In this document: one piece after another, positions 12,388-26,247 of the stretch
How positions within the stretch are numbered: position 1 is the first letter of the stretch
How the letters are laid out: the number at the start of each line of letters is the position of its first letter
Source: Nemania diffusa
Lineage: Eukaryota; Ascomycota; Sordariomycetes; Xylariales; Xylariaceae
Assembly (NCBI GenBank): GCA_038501195.1
Contig: JBBPUQ010000002.1
Coordinates: 2,666,001-2,730,000 of the forward strand
DNA: 64,000 nucleotides
Reading direction: 5' to 3'
The notes under the pieces: generated by a model
The model's database searches: none
Seen by the model: the letters and a program-made list of their open reading frames with translations, nothing else
Told to the model about the DNA's origin: nothing
Program-made: the position numbers and the translations under genes

Positions 12388-13806
12388 GTGGACGGAGCCT
12401 GTGCTAACTGCTGGAGCTGGTGTTCTAGTTCTTCTATAGAGGGGTGGGTGCGAGGGTTGGAGGAGGAGGAGGAGGAGGAGGAGCCGACTAATATATCACC
12501 CCCAAGTGACCAAGAGCCGCATAGTAGTAGACACGCGGCTCTACCCATGACTACAACCCATGTACTCCACAACCACAATACCGGTCGCAGAGCCTCAACA
12601 CCATTCGCTGATACTGGGAGTGCGATATCTCACATCGAGCTCACAAGTCCAACCGTGGTACCTTATCAGCCGGAACAAACTCGCATTGTCGACGTCAGTA
12701 CCATCGGTATTAGAGCTAGCACCCAACCCGAGACACCTGCACAACAAAGCGACCAGATTACATCGGAACAGTGGAGTCTGAGTAGATATGAGGACGGCCA
12801 TTTACCGGCAATACCAATCCACGAGCCTTTTGGTAATTCATCATTATCTACTGAGGTGTTGAGCGAATATTATGCGAGCCCCCGTTACCCCAACGGTTTG
12901 CCAGATTATATAGGCACACCTTACTCGCTTATAGCAGCCCAGGCTGTCTCTGACTGGCCTGCTGATTATTCTGAACAAAGCACTATTGAACCCAACAGCT
13001 CTAATACCGCCGTAGCGCCTATAACGGGAATCGACCTTGGCTACGTCGCTGAAAACAGCATTGCCATTGATACGTGTATGCATAGGTCACCCAATAATAC
13101 CCCCACATCGTCCAAAAAGGGTAGAATCACCAAGCTCGCTTCCAAACACTATAAGTGCTGCAAATCCAATGGCAACCCGCGCCTTGCCTGCCCCTTCTAC
13201 AAGTACGACCATGATCTGCACGCGAACTGTGCGTTGAAGAAGTTCAGTTCCATCGGCCACCTGCGGCAGCATCTGAACAAACGCCATAAGCTCGGCCTGA
13301 ACCATTGCGAATGCTGGCGGACCTTTGGCACTGCCGACTCGCTGACTAGACACAGGTGTGTGCCTACCGGTGGTGTTCCCGTTGACAGGTTGCCCGAATT
13401 CCCGAGGATGAGGCTCCCCGCCGACAAGAAATGGTACTGGGGGTGGAAGAAACTGTTCGGAGAAGCCATCGTGCCCCCGCAGTGTCCCTACTATCACCCC
13501 CCTCTGAAGAACTTCAAAGCGCAATCCCGATTGCAGAGCCCCGAGTTGTCCCCGCCCGAAGGCATAGTGGGAGATTTGCCACAAGGCACCGGAAGCACCA
13601 GCTATAGTAGCTGTATTGAAACTCCACTTTCTTTATTTCCCGGCTGGGACCGCGTCGGCGGTGAAAACCTACTAAACAGCATAGAGTTCAATGCTGAATT
13701 ACTTCTCGACAGCAATGATGCGAAAGGAAACTGCCCTAGTGCTAGCACATTGCTATCAACAGAGTTGGCGAGCTTTGATTTTAATACATGCCCCATATTC
13801 GGATGA
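12388..13806 (+). CDS. C2H2-type zinc-finger protein, probable nuclear regulator
   Basis: Uninterrupted 472-aa frame. Residues about 255-330 contain a Cys/His cluster typical of a fungal C2H2 group: LACPFYKYDHDLHANC, then FSSIGHLRQHLNKRHKLG, then HCECWRTFGTADSLTRH. In this group a CPFYK-type finger is followed by an RQH..KRH helix and a second Cys-pair segment. The preceding 230 residues are Ser/Thr/Pro-rich and low in structure, and the C-terminal 90 residues are likewise unstructured. The first residues (MDGACANCWSWCSSSS and an eight-Glu run from a GGA repeat) look unnatural. The true start may be an upstream spliced exon (ATG at 12175 followed by donor GTAAGC at 12232) or Met at 12547. It is the last gene before the A/T block. 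DNA binding is inferred. Confidence 0.75.
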   Translation: MDGACANCWSWCSSSSIEGWVRGLEEEEEEEEPTNISPPSDQEPHSSRHAALPMTTTHVLHNHNTGRRASTPFADTGSAISHIELTSPTVVPYQPEQTRIVDVSTIGIRASTQPETPAQQSDQITSEQWSLSRYEDGHLPAIPIHEPFGNSSLSTEVLSEYYASPRYPNGLPDYIGTPYSLIAAQAVSDWPADYSEQSTIEPNSSNTAVAPITGIDLGYVAENSIAIDTCMHRSPNNTPTSSKKGRITKLASKHYKCCKSNGNPRLACPFYKYDHDLHANCALKKFSSIGHLRQHLNKRHKLGLNHCECWRTFGTADSLTRHRCVPTGGVPVDRLPEFPRMRLPADKKWYWGWKKLFGEAIVPPQCPYYHPPLKNFKAQSRLQSPELSPPEGIVGDLPQGTGSTSYSSCIETPLSLFPGWDRVGGENLLNSIEFNAELLLDSNDAKGNCPSASTLLSTELASFDFNTCPIFG

Positions 13807-14134
13807 GCGAGATTGATTAAAAAGATTTTAGTTTGTTCAGTCAAGGGGAACAAAGAATATCAGGGCGAACATTCTTGAGAGGGTACAAATATACAAACAA
13901 TTCTCTAAGGTTTGCGAAAGACCAACCCATGAGCACTACTAAACCTATACATTTCTAGCGGGCGCTTAAATCAACCTTTAACTTAAGGTTTATTAAAAAC
14001 TTACATACATTTCGTTTTTTAACCCAAAATTATGTAGAGGGCTTATTCGCCCACACGATATTATTAATATCTAGTTATAAAACAAAATAGGTTGGCATTG
14101 ACGTAATTTGAAGCGGGTCGGCAGTGGACATGCT
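13807..14134. other. Intergenic flank of the copia insertion
   Basis: A 330-bp transition zone after the zinc-finger gene. It becomes A/T-rich toward the right but keeps ordinary G/C words such as GAAGCGGGTCGGCAGTGG until the insertion point. No gene is seen. Confidence 0.5.
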
Positions 14135-14139
14135 ATACG
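14135..14139. repeat. Target-site duplication of outer copia, left copy (ATACG)
   Basis: ATACG immediately precedes the left LTR and recurs immediately after the right LTR at 29119-29123. Five bases is the usual copia duplication length, and the match falls exactly at the LTR homology limits, so it defines the empty site. Confidence 0.9.
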
Positions 14140-14309
14140 TTTTAAATAGTAGATTATGAGCAATAAATATATTGCATATATTAATAAATATTAAGTTGAA
14201 AAATAAGTTTAAACTTTATATAATAAAGTAGTACTTTTAATATATATAGCAGATATATATAAAACAAAGTATTTAACTACTAGCTTTACTAGCTATTTAT
14301 ATTTTAATA
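14140..14309 (-). repeat. Left LTR (3' LTR) of outer copia element, RIP-mutated
   Basis: It aligns without gaps over 170 bp to 28949-29118. Almost every difference is T for C or A for G in this copy, for example GCAGATATATATAAAACA here against GCAGATGTGTGTGGGGCG there. The first ~45 bases (outer edge) are less mutated than the remainder. On the minus strand the LTR begins TATTAAAATA, mutated from TGTTGAAATA. The adjacent CTTTTATTC at 14310-14318 reads GAATAAAAG on the minus strand and is the likely polypurine tract. Confidence 0.9.
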
Positions 14310-16339
14310 CTTTTATTCGAACTATATATATCTGCTTGAAGCTATTACTACTTGTTTTTTATAACTATTTTTTATTATGCTTAAAGTTATACGTAGTTTT
14401 TAAAGTGTACATTTTTAAAACTTTAATAAAGTAAGTTTTTTAGTTGTATTTATTTTTTTACTTTTGTTAATAAATTAATAAAATATCTGCTTTTTTTTTT
14501 ATATCTTATATATATGTTATATTAAATTTATACTTTAGTTATATACTATTTGTTTTAAAAATATTTAATAAAGCTTTGTTACTTTTTAAATAGTATTATT
14601 TTTTACTTTGTAAAATTAGTAGTTTTTATAAAATTGCAGTTTTATATTATTACATATTTTTTTTTTGTGTTTTTAGCTTTAATAATTGTTATTAAAAACA
14701 TATACTACTTTTAGTTTTTTTATTAATTTTTAATAATTGATTTATTTAATATACTAAATATTTCAATTTTAAAATAGCTTTTATTAATATTTGTTAATTT
14801 TATAAAATATTTAAAAATGTTTTGTGTTTTAATATTTAGTATATAAGCTATTTAATTTATTTAGTTTTATTTGTTATAAAAAAAAATAAGTTTTAAATAT
14901 ATATATAAAATAGTTTTAAATTTTTAATACAATTTAAAATAGTTTATAAATATTAAAAAAGTTAATTTGTTAAACTGTTGTAAATAAACTTTTATTTTTA
15001 GTTTTAATATTTTTAAATTAAATAAAAGTTTATTTAAAAGTTTTAAAAATATAGTTAGTTTAAAAAAATAGTTAAATAAGTTAGCTTAAACATATCGATT
15101 TTTTTAAAATAACTTTTTTAATTGTTAAATTGTAAAAAATTTTAAAATATTACTTTAAATTAACAAAAGTTCGTTTTATAAAATAAAGTTTTGTATTATA
15201 AACAAACATATTAACTAATAACATTAACTAAAAGTTTTATAAATAGTATTATTTAAATTATAAAAATTAACTAAATATAACAATTGTTTAATTTTTTATA
15301 TTAGTTAAATATTTAAATAGTTATAATTAAATATTAGTTAATAAACTTTAGTAATAAAAAAAAACTTAAAACAATTTATTAATAAAAAAGTAATATAAAA
15401 TTTAGCTGTTTTTTTTTTATTTAAATTATTTTTTCAAACTTAAAATATTTTTAAAAACTAAAAATTTGTTTTTAAAAAAAAGCTTAGTAAGCTTGTTAAC
15501 TATTTGTTTTAATATAAAAACTTATTAAAAGTTTACATTTTTTTGTTAAATAGCTTTTTAGCAAAAAATTTACTAAATTAAAATATATTTTATTTTGTTA
15601 TAAAACTATAAATTTTTAGTTATAGCAATTATTTTTTAATTGTTTTTATAAATAATAGTAATAATTACTAGTTTATTAATAGTATTAAGTTTAGCTAATA
15701 AACATTAGAACTAAATAGCTTTTTTTATAACTTACATTTGTTTTATTAGTTCAAATTTATATAAAAACAAAACAATACTTAGTTATTTTTTTAAACTTTA
15801 ATTTATTGTACTATTATTAATCGAAAATATATATTTTATAATAAATCGTTTAATTTAAATATATTTAGTTCAATTAATGTTAATTTAATTTATAAAGCTT
15901 TATAAATTTTTTTAATAACATAGCTATAAATTAATAGTGCTATATAAATATTAAAGTATTTGCTAAATAGCTACAAAATATTTAGTAATTAAGTTTTTTA
16001 TATAGCAGTTTAAATATAAAACAGCATATATAATATTTAGTTGTATATTTAGTATAGTGTATATTAAACACTTTATTACTTTTATATACTACTATAAGTT
16101 TTTTTTATAAGCTTTAAAACTTTTAACTAGTTTAAAAATCTTGTTAATATTAATAAATATATTAATAGCGTTAGCTTTTTACTGTTTTAAGTTCTGAATT
16201 ATTTTTTTTAAGTAAACTTTTTAGCTAAAATATATAGCTTTGTTATTTCTGTTTTAAAAAATAGCTATTTTAAAATAATATAAACATAGTTCTAAATTTT
16301 ATATATTAAATCTAATTAACAGTACTTTTTTAATTATAT

Positions 16340-16690
16340 CAATTTTATTTTTTAATAGTTTAGCAATTAACAAATTGTTTATATAAACAGCAATATAAAT
16401 ATATTTTTTTACAAATATTTTAATGTTTAAGTTTAATAGTTTAAAACTAAGTTTTTTTAAAAAGTTAGCAAATGTTTAATACTATACTTTTAATACTTGT
16501 TTTAACTTATATAAAGCTTTGTTTAATTTGTACACTTTTTTAATACTGTTATTAAATTTAGAAAGTTGTTAAACATATACGTTTTTTTTTATTTTTTTAT
16601 AAAAAAACGCAGTTTTAACATCTATTTGTTTGATTTTAAAATTTAATGCAGCAACAATAGCAAAAATAGTTTTATAGTTTATTAGTTTAA
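16340..16690 (-). pseudogene. Copia reverse transcriptase relic
   Basis: Minus-strand translation of about 16605-16673 reads TIFAIVAALNFKIKQIDVKT followed by AFF. This is the copia RT block that normally has the form LAIAAA..EIHQMDVKTAFL. About 16361-16392 reads AVYINNLLIAK, corresponding to the catalytic VYVDDLLIA with both aspartates changed to asparagine by G-to-A. Stops interrupt the frame. The changed catalytic residues and stops show the domain is dead. Confidence 0.88.
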
Positions 16691-19600
16691 CTATTAATAC
16701 AAAAGTTTTGTTATAGTTTTTATTAACAACTTGTTTAAAGCTTTTAATAATTTAGCATGTTTTATACTAAGTGATTTTTTTATTTAAACTTCGTTTAATT
16801 TTATATACTTATTTACTGCTTATTAAGTTTTTTTTAGCAAATAGTTTATATAGCGTTTATATATAGTTATTAATTAGTAACTAATGTTTTAAACTTATAG
16901 CTTTTAGCTATTAAAGCTACTATATGTTTTTTTTAACTTGTTTATAACTTTTAAGTTTAATTTTAGCAGCTAATAATATAAATAATAATATAACTATTAC
17001 TATTTTAAACTTAAATAGTACAGTTTTTAACTTATAGTATACAAAGTTTAATGTTTATATTTTAAGTTTAAAATTATAATAATATTTTAAAATGTTTAGT
17101 TTAAAACTTTTTAGTTCAATAATTAGTAGTACTAAAAGTTTTTAATTATTTATTAGTACTAGTAATAATGCTAAAAGTTTTTTATAGTTAGTTGAGCTAG
17201 CTAGCTTATAAAGTTTATAAAAGTTTAGTTTAAGTTTTATTTTAAAATTGCTAAACAATAATAATTACTTTACTGCTTTAATGTTCTGTTTTTTTACTAA
17301 TTTTTATTGTTGCTTACTAAATAATACAAGTAATAAAAATTTTTGTTGTTTTTTAAAAGCTTTTTTAGCTTTTTTAATAAATATATAAAAATACTTTTTT
17401 TTAAATTAAACATTATAAATGTTTATAATAATATAATTGTTTAATTTTAAAATTATATAATTGTAACTACTATTATTTTTATATTTAAACATTTAATAAA
17501 AAATAGTTTTTAATTCTAATATATTAAGCTTTAACAGCAGTAAATATTTATTTATAGCTTCTATAGTTACTATATATAAGCAGTTTAGTTTTTTTTTGTA
17601 AAAATTTTTATAAAGTATTAAATAAGTTTTTTTAAACTGTTTTTTATTTTTAATATAAATAGCAATTTAAATAAAAATAAACTAATATTTTAATAAAATT
17701 TTCAATTTAGTAATAGTAATATATATAAATAACTAAACAAAATCTTTGAAAGTATAAATGTTTTTTTTTATTTTTTTGTTTTATTAATATTTTTTAATTG
17801 CTAAATATTTAATAACAATATTTTTTTAAATATAAAAAGTAATAAATTTTTTGTTTATATATATACTAAGTTTATTAATAATAATATAATAGCAATAACA
17901 TTTAAGTTTTTTTTACTTTTTTAAAAAGTTTTTAAATTTTAAAAACTAGTTTTTTAACTACTGAAAAAATATAGTTTAAACTTTGTTAGTTTTGTTATAA
18001 ACAATTGCTATTTATTTTTTAAAGCTTTTATATTTTTTTAATATATTATTAAATATATTAAATTTGTTTAAATAAAAAAATTTTATAAAATAAGTATTTT
18101 TAAAAAGCTTATTGCTATATAGTTTTATTTGTATTTTTTTTTTTATATAAGCTTTATATAAGTAGTACTAAGTTTAAAATATAATTTTTTTAGTTATTGT
18201 TATTAAGTTTTATATTTTTTTATTATTTGTATATTTAAAGTGTTTATACTATACTTTTAAAGTAAAATTTATAAAGTATGCTTAAAAAATAACATTAAAT
18301 ATAATTACTTGTAGCTTTTTGTTTAGTTAATTTATTATATACAGTTTAGCAGCTTTATAAGCTATAAAAAAAGTGTGCTTTTTTATAGCTGCTTAAGCTT
18401 TGTTTATATAAAACAAAAATTCAGCTTTTTTTTTTACTAATTGTAATATTAAAACTAAATTTATATTTAGTTTTAAGCAATAAATAATATTTATAATAGT
18501 TATTACTTTTATTTATTTATTAACAACTGCTAGAAATTTCGCAGTACTTATTTTTTTAAAAGTTATAATTATATTTTCAATTCTATAAACAAGCAGTTTG
18601 TTATATAAACATAATTTAATAAAAAATAATTTATTATTAAAATTTGTTTAACTAGTACTACTATTAAAAATTATACAGCTTACTATTTACTTTATTAATT
18701 TCTTTGCTTTTTTTTGTAGCATATTTAAAAAACTTAAAACTATTAAAACTTTTTTAATATTAAAGTTTAATAAAATTGTTTTTATTAAGTTTTACAATAT
18801 TGCTACTAAAAGTTAATTAATTTGTTTAAAACTGTTAAACATTTTAGTAAAAATACTAAATTTACATTTTAATACTTTTTTTACTGTATTATTTTTAGCT
18901 GCTAAAAAAATAAAATTTAGCAGTTTAAACATTATTACAAAAATAAAATCAATAATAATATTAATTACTACTAGTACTGCTACGTTTACATTATTTTTTT
19001 TTTAGCGTTTATTATTGTTTTTTAAAATAAACTTTTAAAATGCTAAAGCTTTGTCCGAAAATTCAAAAAAGCAGTTTTTAAACTTATAAAAAATAACTTT
19101 TCGTTTAGTGTTAACACAGTAAATATAGCTAAATAATAACTTTTTGCTATTTTTTTTGTTGTAATTATAATTATAATTATAATTATAATTGTTACTTTAT
19201 TATTTAGCTAATAGTATAGCTTTAACAATGTTTTAAGCAACAATTTTTTTAAATTGCTCTTTTTGTTATATTTTTAAAAAAGCGTATTAAAAAGTTATTT
19301 TTTTTTATAAAGTACTTTTTATAGGTTTTTTTATTATTATAAAGTAGTATATTTGTAAAAATATAAAAACAAAAAAAAAATAGTTGTTTTTAAATATTTA
19401 AAAAAACTTTATTAATAAAAAAAGTTTTTTAATAATACAAATTTTATTTAATTTTTTAAAATCAGCTCTAATTAATTATAGTTTAGCTACTAAAGCTATA
19501 ATTATTGATTCAATAGTTAATAATATATTTTTTTACTTAAACAGTAAGTTTTAAAAAGTTGCACTTTTTACAAGTCGAAACTTTTTTAAATATATTTAAG

Positions 19601-19978
19601 TTTTTATAATTATAAAAAGCTTTTGTTAGTTCTTGTTACTGATTTTTTTTTCAACTTAATATACTTTTAGATTTTTTTATACGTTTTTTTTACATTAAGT
19701 TTTAAAACAGCTAAAAACTTTTTGTTATATTATATTTTATACTTTTTAAAACTTATATAAGTTAGTATTAGTTAATAAATTTGCAATTTTTATTAACTTA
19801 GTTATTTTAGTATTACTAAAAAGTATATTAAAATAACTTATAATAGCAATATAATTTTTTATTTTTTTTTTAAAACAAAAATATTTAAAAAAAAATTTAA
19901 ACATAATAATACTTTAAAAGCTGCTAGTGTTTTTTTTATTACTTATATTAACTTGCAATTAATAAAAAATATAAAAAA

Positions 19979-20278
19979 TTGTTTAAAATAAAATTGTTTA
20001 AAATAAATTCGCTTAAAATAAAATCGTTATTATTAAATAAAACTAAATCAAATAAAATTAAACTTAGTATTTATTTACTAGTATTAAACTTAAAATTAAA
20101 TAAGTCGAAAAAAAAATTAATAAATATTAAAGTTGAAAGTTTTGTTATTATTTTTAAACTAAAAAAATCAACGTTATTAATATTTTTTAACATAAAAATA
20201 AATAATATTTTACGAAGTAAAAATAAAAAAAATAAACAAAGTAGTAATAATAAAAGTGTTAAAAAAACAAAAATATAA
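19979..20278 (+). other. Chance Lys/Ile/Asn open frame within copia DNA
   Basis: A 99-codon plus-strand frame made almost wholly of Lys, Leu, Ile, Asn and Ser, lying antisense to the outer copia coding direction. It has no family features. It is included only so the stretch is not mistaken for a gene. Confidence 0.6.
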
Positions 20279-20604
20279 TTACTATTTATAAAGTTTTTAA
20301 AAAAAAAACAAGTTCGTTCTTTGTTTTCGAGTTTTTAAATAAAATATAGAAAATTTTCTTTGTTAAAAAAGCAAAAACATATAAAAAAAATAAATAGTTG
20401 AGTTCTTAAGTTATATCTAATAATTATTTAACAAATATTTATAAACAATTTTAATTAAAACTTTAAATGTAATTTTAAGTTAAGTCAAAATTGTTAAGCT
20501 ATATTTACTTACTTTGTTAGATTATTTATTTCTATAATTTATTAATTGTTGAAATAATTTCTAAAAATAAAAATAATTTAAACGTTTTAAAATAAGTTAT
20601 ATAT

Positions 20605-20870
20605 TGTTGAAATACTAGTATTAGTTACAACTATATGTTGCAGTTTATACGCTATAATACTTGTACTACAGTTGTACAAACAGGTATATAGTTACATAAG
20701 CAGGCACCTACTTTATACGCTAGCAAAGATTTTATTTACAATAAAATCTCTAGCTATACAAAAAAACTTTTTTTAAAATTAATTATAAATATAGATATAG
20801 TATAACTAGCTTTATATTTTGTTTATATATAATTTATATATACTATTATATATATATAGCTTATTTAATA
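20605..20870 (+). repeat. 5' LTR of inner copia element
   Basis: It begins TGTTGAAATACTAG and ends CTTATTTAATA (original CAACA by analogy), and matches 28303-28568 throughout. This copy is the less mutated one: it keeps GTTGCAGTTTATACGC and AAGCAGGCACC where the right copy has more T and A. It carries internal TATATA-rich promoter-like sequence. Confidence 0.88.
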
Positions 20871-23800
20871 TTAATTAATAATTATAAAATATATTATAAA
20901 TTAATAAAAGTAAAAATAAAACTAGTTTAAAGTTTAATTAAGCTTAATAAGTTTTTATATTATACTTTGAAGTTTTTGCTTTATATAAATCAAATAATTT
21001 TTATATAACAAAGTTTAAAATAAAAAATTAAATTTAACTATTATACTAAAATATATTTTGTAGCATTATAAGATTTTAAGTATAAAAAGCAATATTAAAA
21101 GTAATAATATATAATTACATTAAACTATTTGTTATACAACAGCTAAATAATAAAACTTCTTTACTTTTTACTTTATATTTTCAATTATTATAATATTAAA
21201 ACAATTATATAACAAAAAAAAACTTTCTATTGTATATAATAATAATAACTAATATAACAAAATCGCTTTTAACTATAAATTTTTAAAATATTATATATAA
21301 AAATATATTAATATTTAATTATAAAACTAAAAGCTTAACATTATAACAGCAATATTAATTATGTTTAATATTTAAATAGCTTATTATATTATTAAATATA
21401 AATATTTAAATTTAACTAACTAACTATTACAAAAGTTATATATTAAAAACTTTAAACATTAAATATATAAAATATAAAATCAAATAAATAAATTAATTTA
21501 ACAAAAATTATTTAATATTTTAAAACAAAAAAACATATAATATAATAGCAACAATAGTATAAAATAATAAATAAAGTTTATATAAATCGTATAAAGTTAA
21601 TATTTGCTCAATAATAATAAACAAGTTTTTTTTTTAGCTATTTAATCGACTTTATTACTTTTTATACAAACATTTGATTTATTAATTTTAAATTAACAGC
21701 TTTATATAACTATAAACAATATAAATATATTTTAATTAAAACTAATATAGTTAAAATCAATCTTAAATATATATTTTTAAATATTTATAAAAAAAAACAA
21801 TAAACTGTTTATATAATTAACTATTAAATATAAATATATTTTCGACTTTATATATTAATATATAATAACTATTAGCTATAAACTAAATTTTTAACTAATT
21901 TATAAATATTTTATAATATATTATTTTTTATATATTTTTAAATAACAGTTTTATATTTATATAATATTTAATTTAACAATATTAAATATATTTTTTAAGT
22001 TATTTTTAATTTAAAATATATAAAACAAAATAATTTTACTAAAAAAGTATGTTATTTTTTAAAAAATATAAAAAAAAAAAAAAAACTACTTTAGTAAGCT
22101 ATATAATTTGTTATATAACAAAGCATAACTATTTATTAATATGTACTAACAACTTAAAATAACAAAAAACTAATATTACGTTGTTTTTTTAACAATATTA
22201 AAAAATCGTACAAAAAACTTTTATATATATAATATTAAACCAAAAAAAATATAAAACAAAATCTATTATATAATAAATATTTATTTTAATATTAATATAA
22301 ACTATAGTTAATATTAAACTAATTAAACTAATATTATTTTTATATAAACTAAAAAAAAAAACTTTAATTTATTTGTTTATAATATATTTAATATTATAAT
22401 TACAAAGTTTATAAAAATATAATAAATTTTTAGTATAAATTACTAAAATAAAATTTAGCTTAATATAACTATTGTATAAATATACTAAAATATACTAAAG
22501 TTAATAACAGTTTTAATATTTTAAAAATTTATATATAAAAGCTTTTTTATTAATTTATAAGTTTATTTTTAAATAATAAACAAAAATAAATTAAAACATT
22601 TTATATAAAAAATAAATAATATATATTTTATTAACTAAAAATATTATTAAAATAATTATATAAAAAATTTTTAATTTAAAAATATACAAAAATTTTTAAG
22701 TTTATTTAATATTTAATAAAATTTTATATAATTAAAAAAGCAATTTATTTAAAACTTTTATATAAATAAAAAATATTTTGTATATAAAAAGCTAAATTAT
22801 TAATTAACTAATTATATACTTTAAAAAAAAACTTATATTAAAAGTATATATTTTAATTTGTATAAAACAATTTTCAATTATATATTAATGCTTAATTAGT
22901 TCTTAATATATTTTATAAAATATAAAAAGTACGTTAAACTAAAGTTAAACAAAAATAACTAAAAAATTAACAAAAAATAAAAAAATTAATCGACTTAGTT
23001 TTTTATAAATAATATATTTATATATTATATAACAAATAAAAATATTTAAAACTAAAATATTACTATTTTGTTTAACTAATTTATATTAAATAATTAATAT
23101 TATATAAAATATTAAAATAAACTATAAAATATAAATACTTTTAATTATTTAATAGTAAAAAAAATACAATTAAAAACTTATTTCTAAATATATTTTTATA
23201 TAAAAATAAACTAAATACTAAAAATAGTATATATTTGTTTTAGTAACAGCTATATAATTACTGCAATTAATACTATATAAATAAAAAATATACTAAATAT
23301 AATAATTTACTATATTTTTAATATAGCGATATTATTTTTGTTTTTTTTTAAAAATACTAATTATTTAAAAATATATTTTAACAATATAAAAGATTTGATT
23401 ATATAATATAATAAAAAAACTATTTTTGTTATATATAAATAAAAATATTTATTTTTTAATATAAATTTACAAAAAGTCAGTATATATTTTATAAAAACAA
23501 AACTTTAATAGTTATATTACTGCTTTAAATATTTTTGTATAAAATATTTATATAAAATATTTAATTATATAAAATATAATATAAATTATTTAACTTTAAA
23601 AAAAATTTAGAAGTTTTGTTATTATTGTTAATTATATAATTAAATATTTTAACATTTTAAATTTTCGATCAAAAATAATTACAATTTTAATTATAAAATA
23701 GTAATTAATATTATATAAATAAATAATAAATAAGTTTTTTATATTATTAATGCTACAACATTTTTTTAAATAGCAATATTTTTAAAATTTATATTTATAT

Positions 23801-24599
23801 ATAATATATAAAAAATACTATATAAATATTAAATTAATATATATTAAAAACCGCTGAACTATATTATTTATAACTTAAATATTAACTTTTTGTTTAAAAA
23901 ATTTTAAAATTATATATAAATAGTAAATATATAATATTATATAATGTTTATTAAAGCTTATTAAACAGTAAGCAAAATAAAAAAAACATATAAATTATTT
24001 TAATATATATATAACATTTTTAAAGCAAAAATAAGCTATTATATAAAACAAAAGTTGATTTTATAAATAATAATTAAAGCTTTAAATAATATTACAAAAT
24101 TAAACAGTTTTATATTTATTTTATTAATTTTTAATATATATTTAAAAGTTAACTAAAATTTATTTTTATTACTAAATATTATACAAAAAGTTAAAACAAT
24201 AAAAAAAGTAATAAAAATATTATATAAAAAATATATAAAAATCGAAATTAATTATATAATTAATAAATATAATAATTTAACTATATATAATATATTTTTA
24301 TTACTTTTAAAAAACAAAGTACTTATATAGAAAAAAAAGCAAAACTAAAATAAACTATATAAAATTTAATTAATTAAAAAATCAAATATTATTATTGATT
24401 TAATAAATAGCTTAATATATTTTTAATATATATAAATAAAACTTTACTATTATATAAAAAAAACACAATTATTAAAAAACTAAAAAATAAATTTAATAGA
24501 AGTTTAATACTTTTAAATTTCTATTGTATAAAAAAAACACAATAAACTAAAAAAAAATACAAATATATATATAATTTTTATATAATAAACTAGCTATAT

Positions 24600-25480
24600 T
24601 TTTTTTATAACAAAAGAACAAAAAGTATATATACTAGCAATAAAACTACAAAAAAACAATATAATTAATATATTTAAAATGCTATTTAAAAAATCAAATG
24701 CTATTAAAATTAACAACTTTGTTGTATAAAAAATATTTTAATTTATTAAATATAATTAAGCAAAATATAAAAATATTTAGATTTTTAAGTTTCGTTTTAT
24801 ATAAAAAGTTAAAAAAAAAACAACTAAACTGTATAAAAAGTTAAAACTTATTATATAAAAGTATAACAATTTTAAAAAAAAATCAATATTTATTTAATTT
24901 TTAATTATTTAATAAATAAGCTAAAAATTACTGCTTATATTTAAACTTTTATTAATTTATAACTACAATGTTTTAAATAAACTTTAAAATATTATATAAA
25001 TATATATATAGTTAAAAAATAAACTAGCAAAAAAGATTTTCGTATAACTATTAATTGAACTAAAGTTTAAATATTTCGAAAGTATTATTTTAAAAATTAT
25101 ATAATTATTATATAAACTAGTTAAATTAAAACTATATTAGTTCAAAATATATTATTAATATTACTACAAAAAACTTAATATATTTATATTTATATATAAT
25201 TTATACTTTTTATATATAACAAAATAAACTGACAATTTTAGTATTACAAGTTTATAAACAAATAATATATTTAGTTTTATTATATTGAATTTTTTAGCAA
25301 AAAAAAAATATAAACTGTAACAAACTAACTTTTATATAAAGTTAAAAAAAATATTTCAACTAAACTACTTAATTAAATTTAATAACAAATAAATTATTTT
25401 ATTATATAAAAATAATATAATTTTAATTTAAAAAAGCTAAAATAATTAATTAGTTTTAATTAACTATTATATAAAAAAAA
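24600..25480 (+). pseudogene. Copia polyprotein (RT region) relic of the inner element
   Basis: Plus-strand translation with stops gives fragments in collinear order that fit a common fungal copia RT: ITKEQKVYILAIKLQKN near 24607, then KLAKKIFV and LLIELKFKYFES near 25025-25080, then KKLNIFIFIYNLYFLYIT near 25170-25220. In intact relatives these positions read RDITQAYTQS-KLARKIF and LNMSTSTYDPCLL. RIP accounts for the P-to-L/S, R-to-K and D-to-N changes. The frame is not functional. Confidence 0.78.
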
Positions 25481-26247
25481 CTGCTTAAAAATATATTTTA
25501 TAATATATATAAAAAATATATATTAGCAGTATATATTAATTAAAAGCTATATATAATTTATTAATAGCTATATAAATAATTAACTTTTAATTAAATAATA
25601 TTAAAAATTTAAATTAAAAAATCTAATAATAAATAAACAATTTTAATTATAAATTAACTTTTATATTATTAAACTTAAATTATATAAAATTGTTTATATT
25701 TATTAACAAATTATTTATAAATAATATAAATATAACTTTATAATTTAAATTTATTATTATATTAATAATAAAACAATATATAAAAAATAATTCAAATTTT
25801 AAAATTACTAATAATATTATATATTAAAATTTAAATAAATATAAAAAAGTTATTTATAATATATTTATAAATAAATTATATAATATAGTTAATAGTTTTG
25901 ATAATATAATCGCTTTATATATAACAATTTAGCAGATTTTAATTATATTAAAAATTATTTTAATTTTAGTAGTTTTATATTTAAATTTAAAATTTTTATA
26001 TAATTGTTTAATTAAGTTTAAAACAACATAAAAAAAACGGTTTATAATTAATATTATATTATTTTATAAATTATATAAAAAAAAAAAAATCTTTAAAGTA
26101 TAATAAATAAATAGCGCTAATAATTCTGCTAATATATTTATAAAGTAAAAATTAAACTAAATATTTAAAACTTTAATATTTACTAATAGATTTATTATAT
26201 AAATCAAAATATTAATAAACAAAATAAAAACAAATATATAATAAAAA

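Noticed and set aside
19156..19191. TAATTA tandem tract as a CRISPR-like or regulatory array
   Set aside because: A simple hexanucleotide microsatellite within copia DNA, without spacers.
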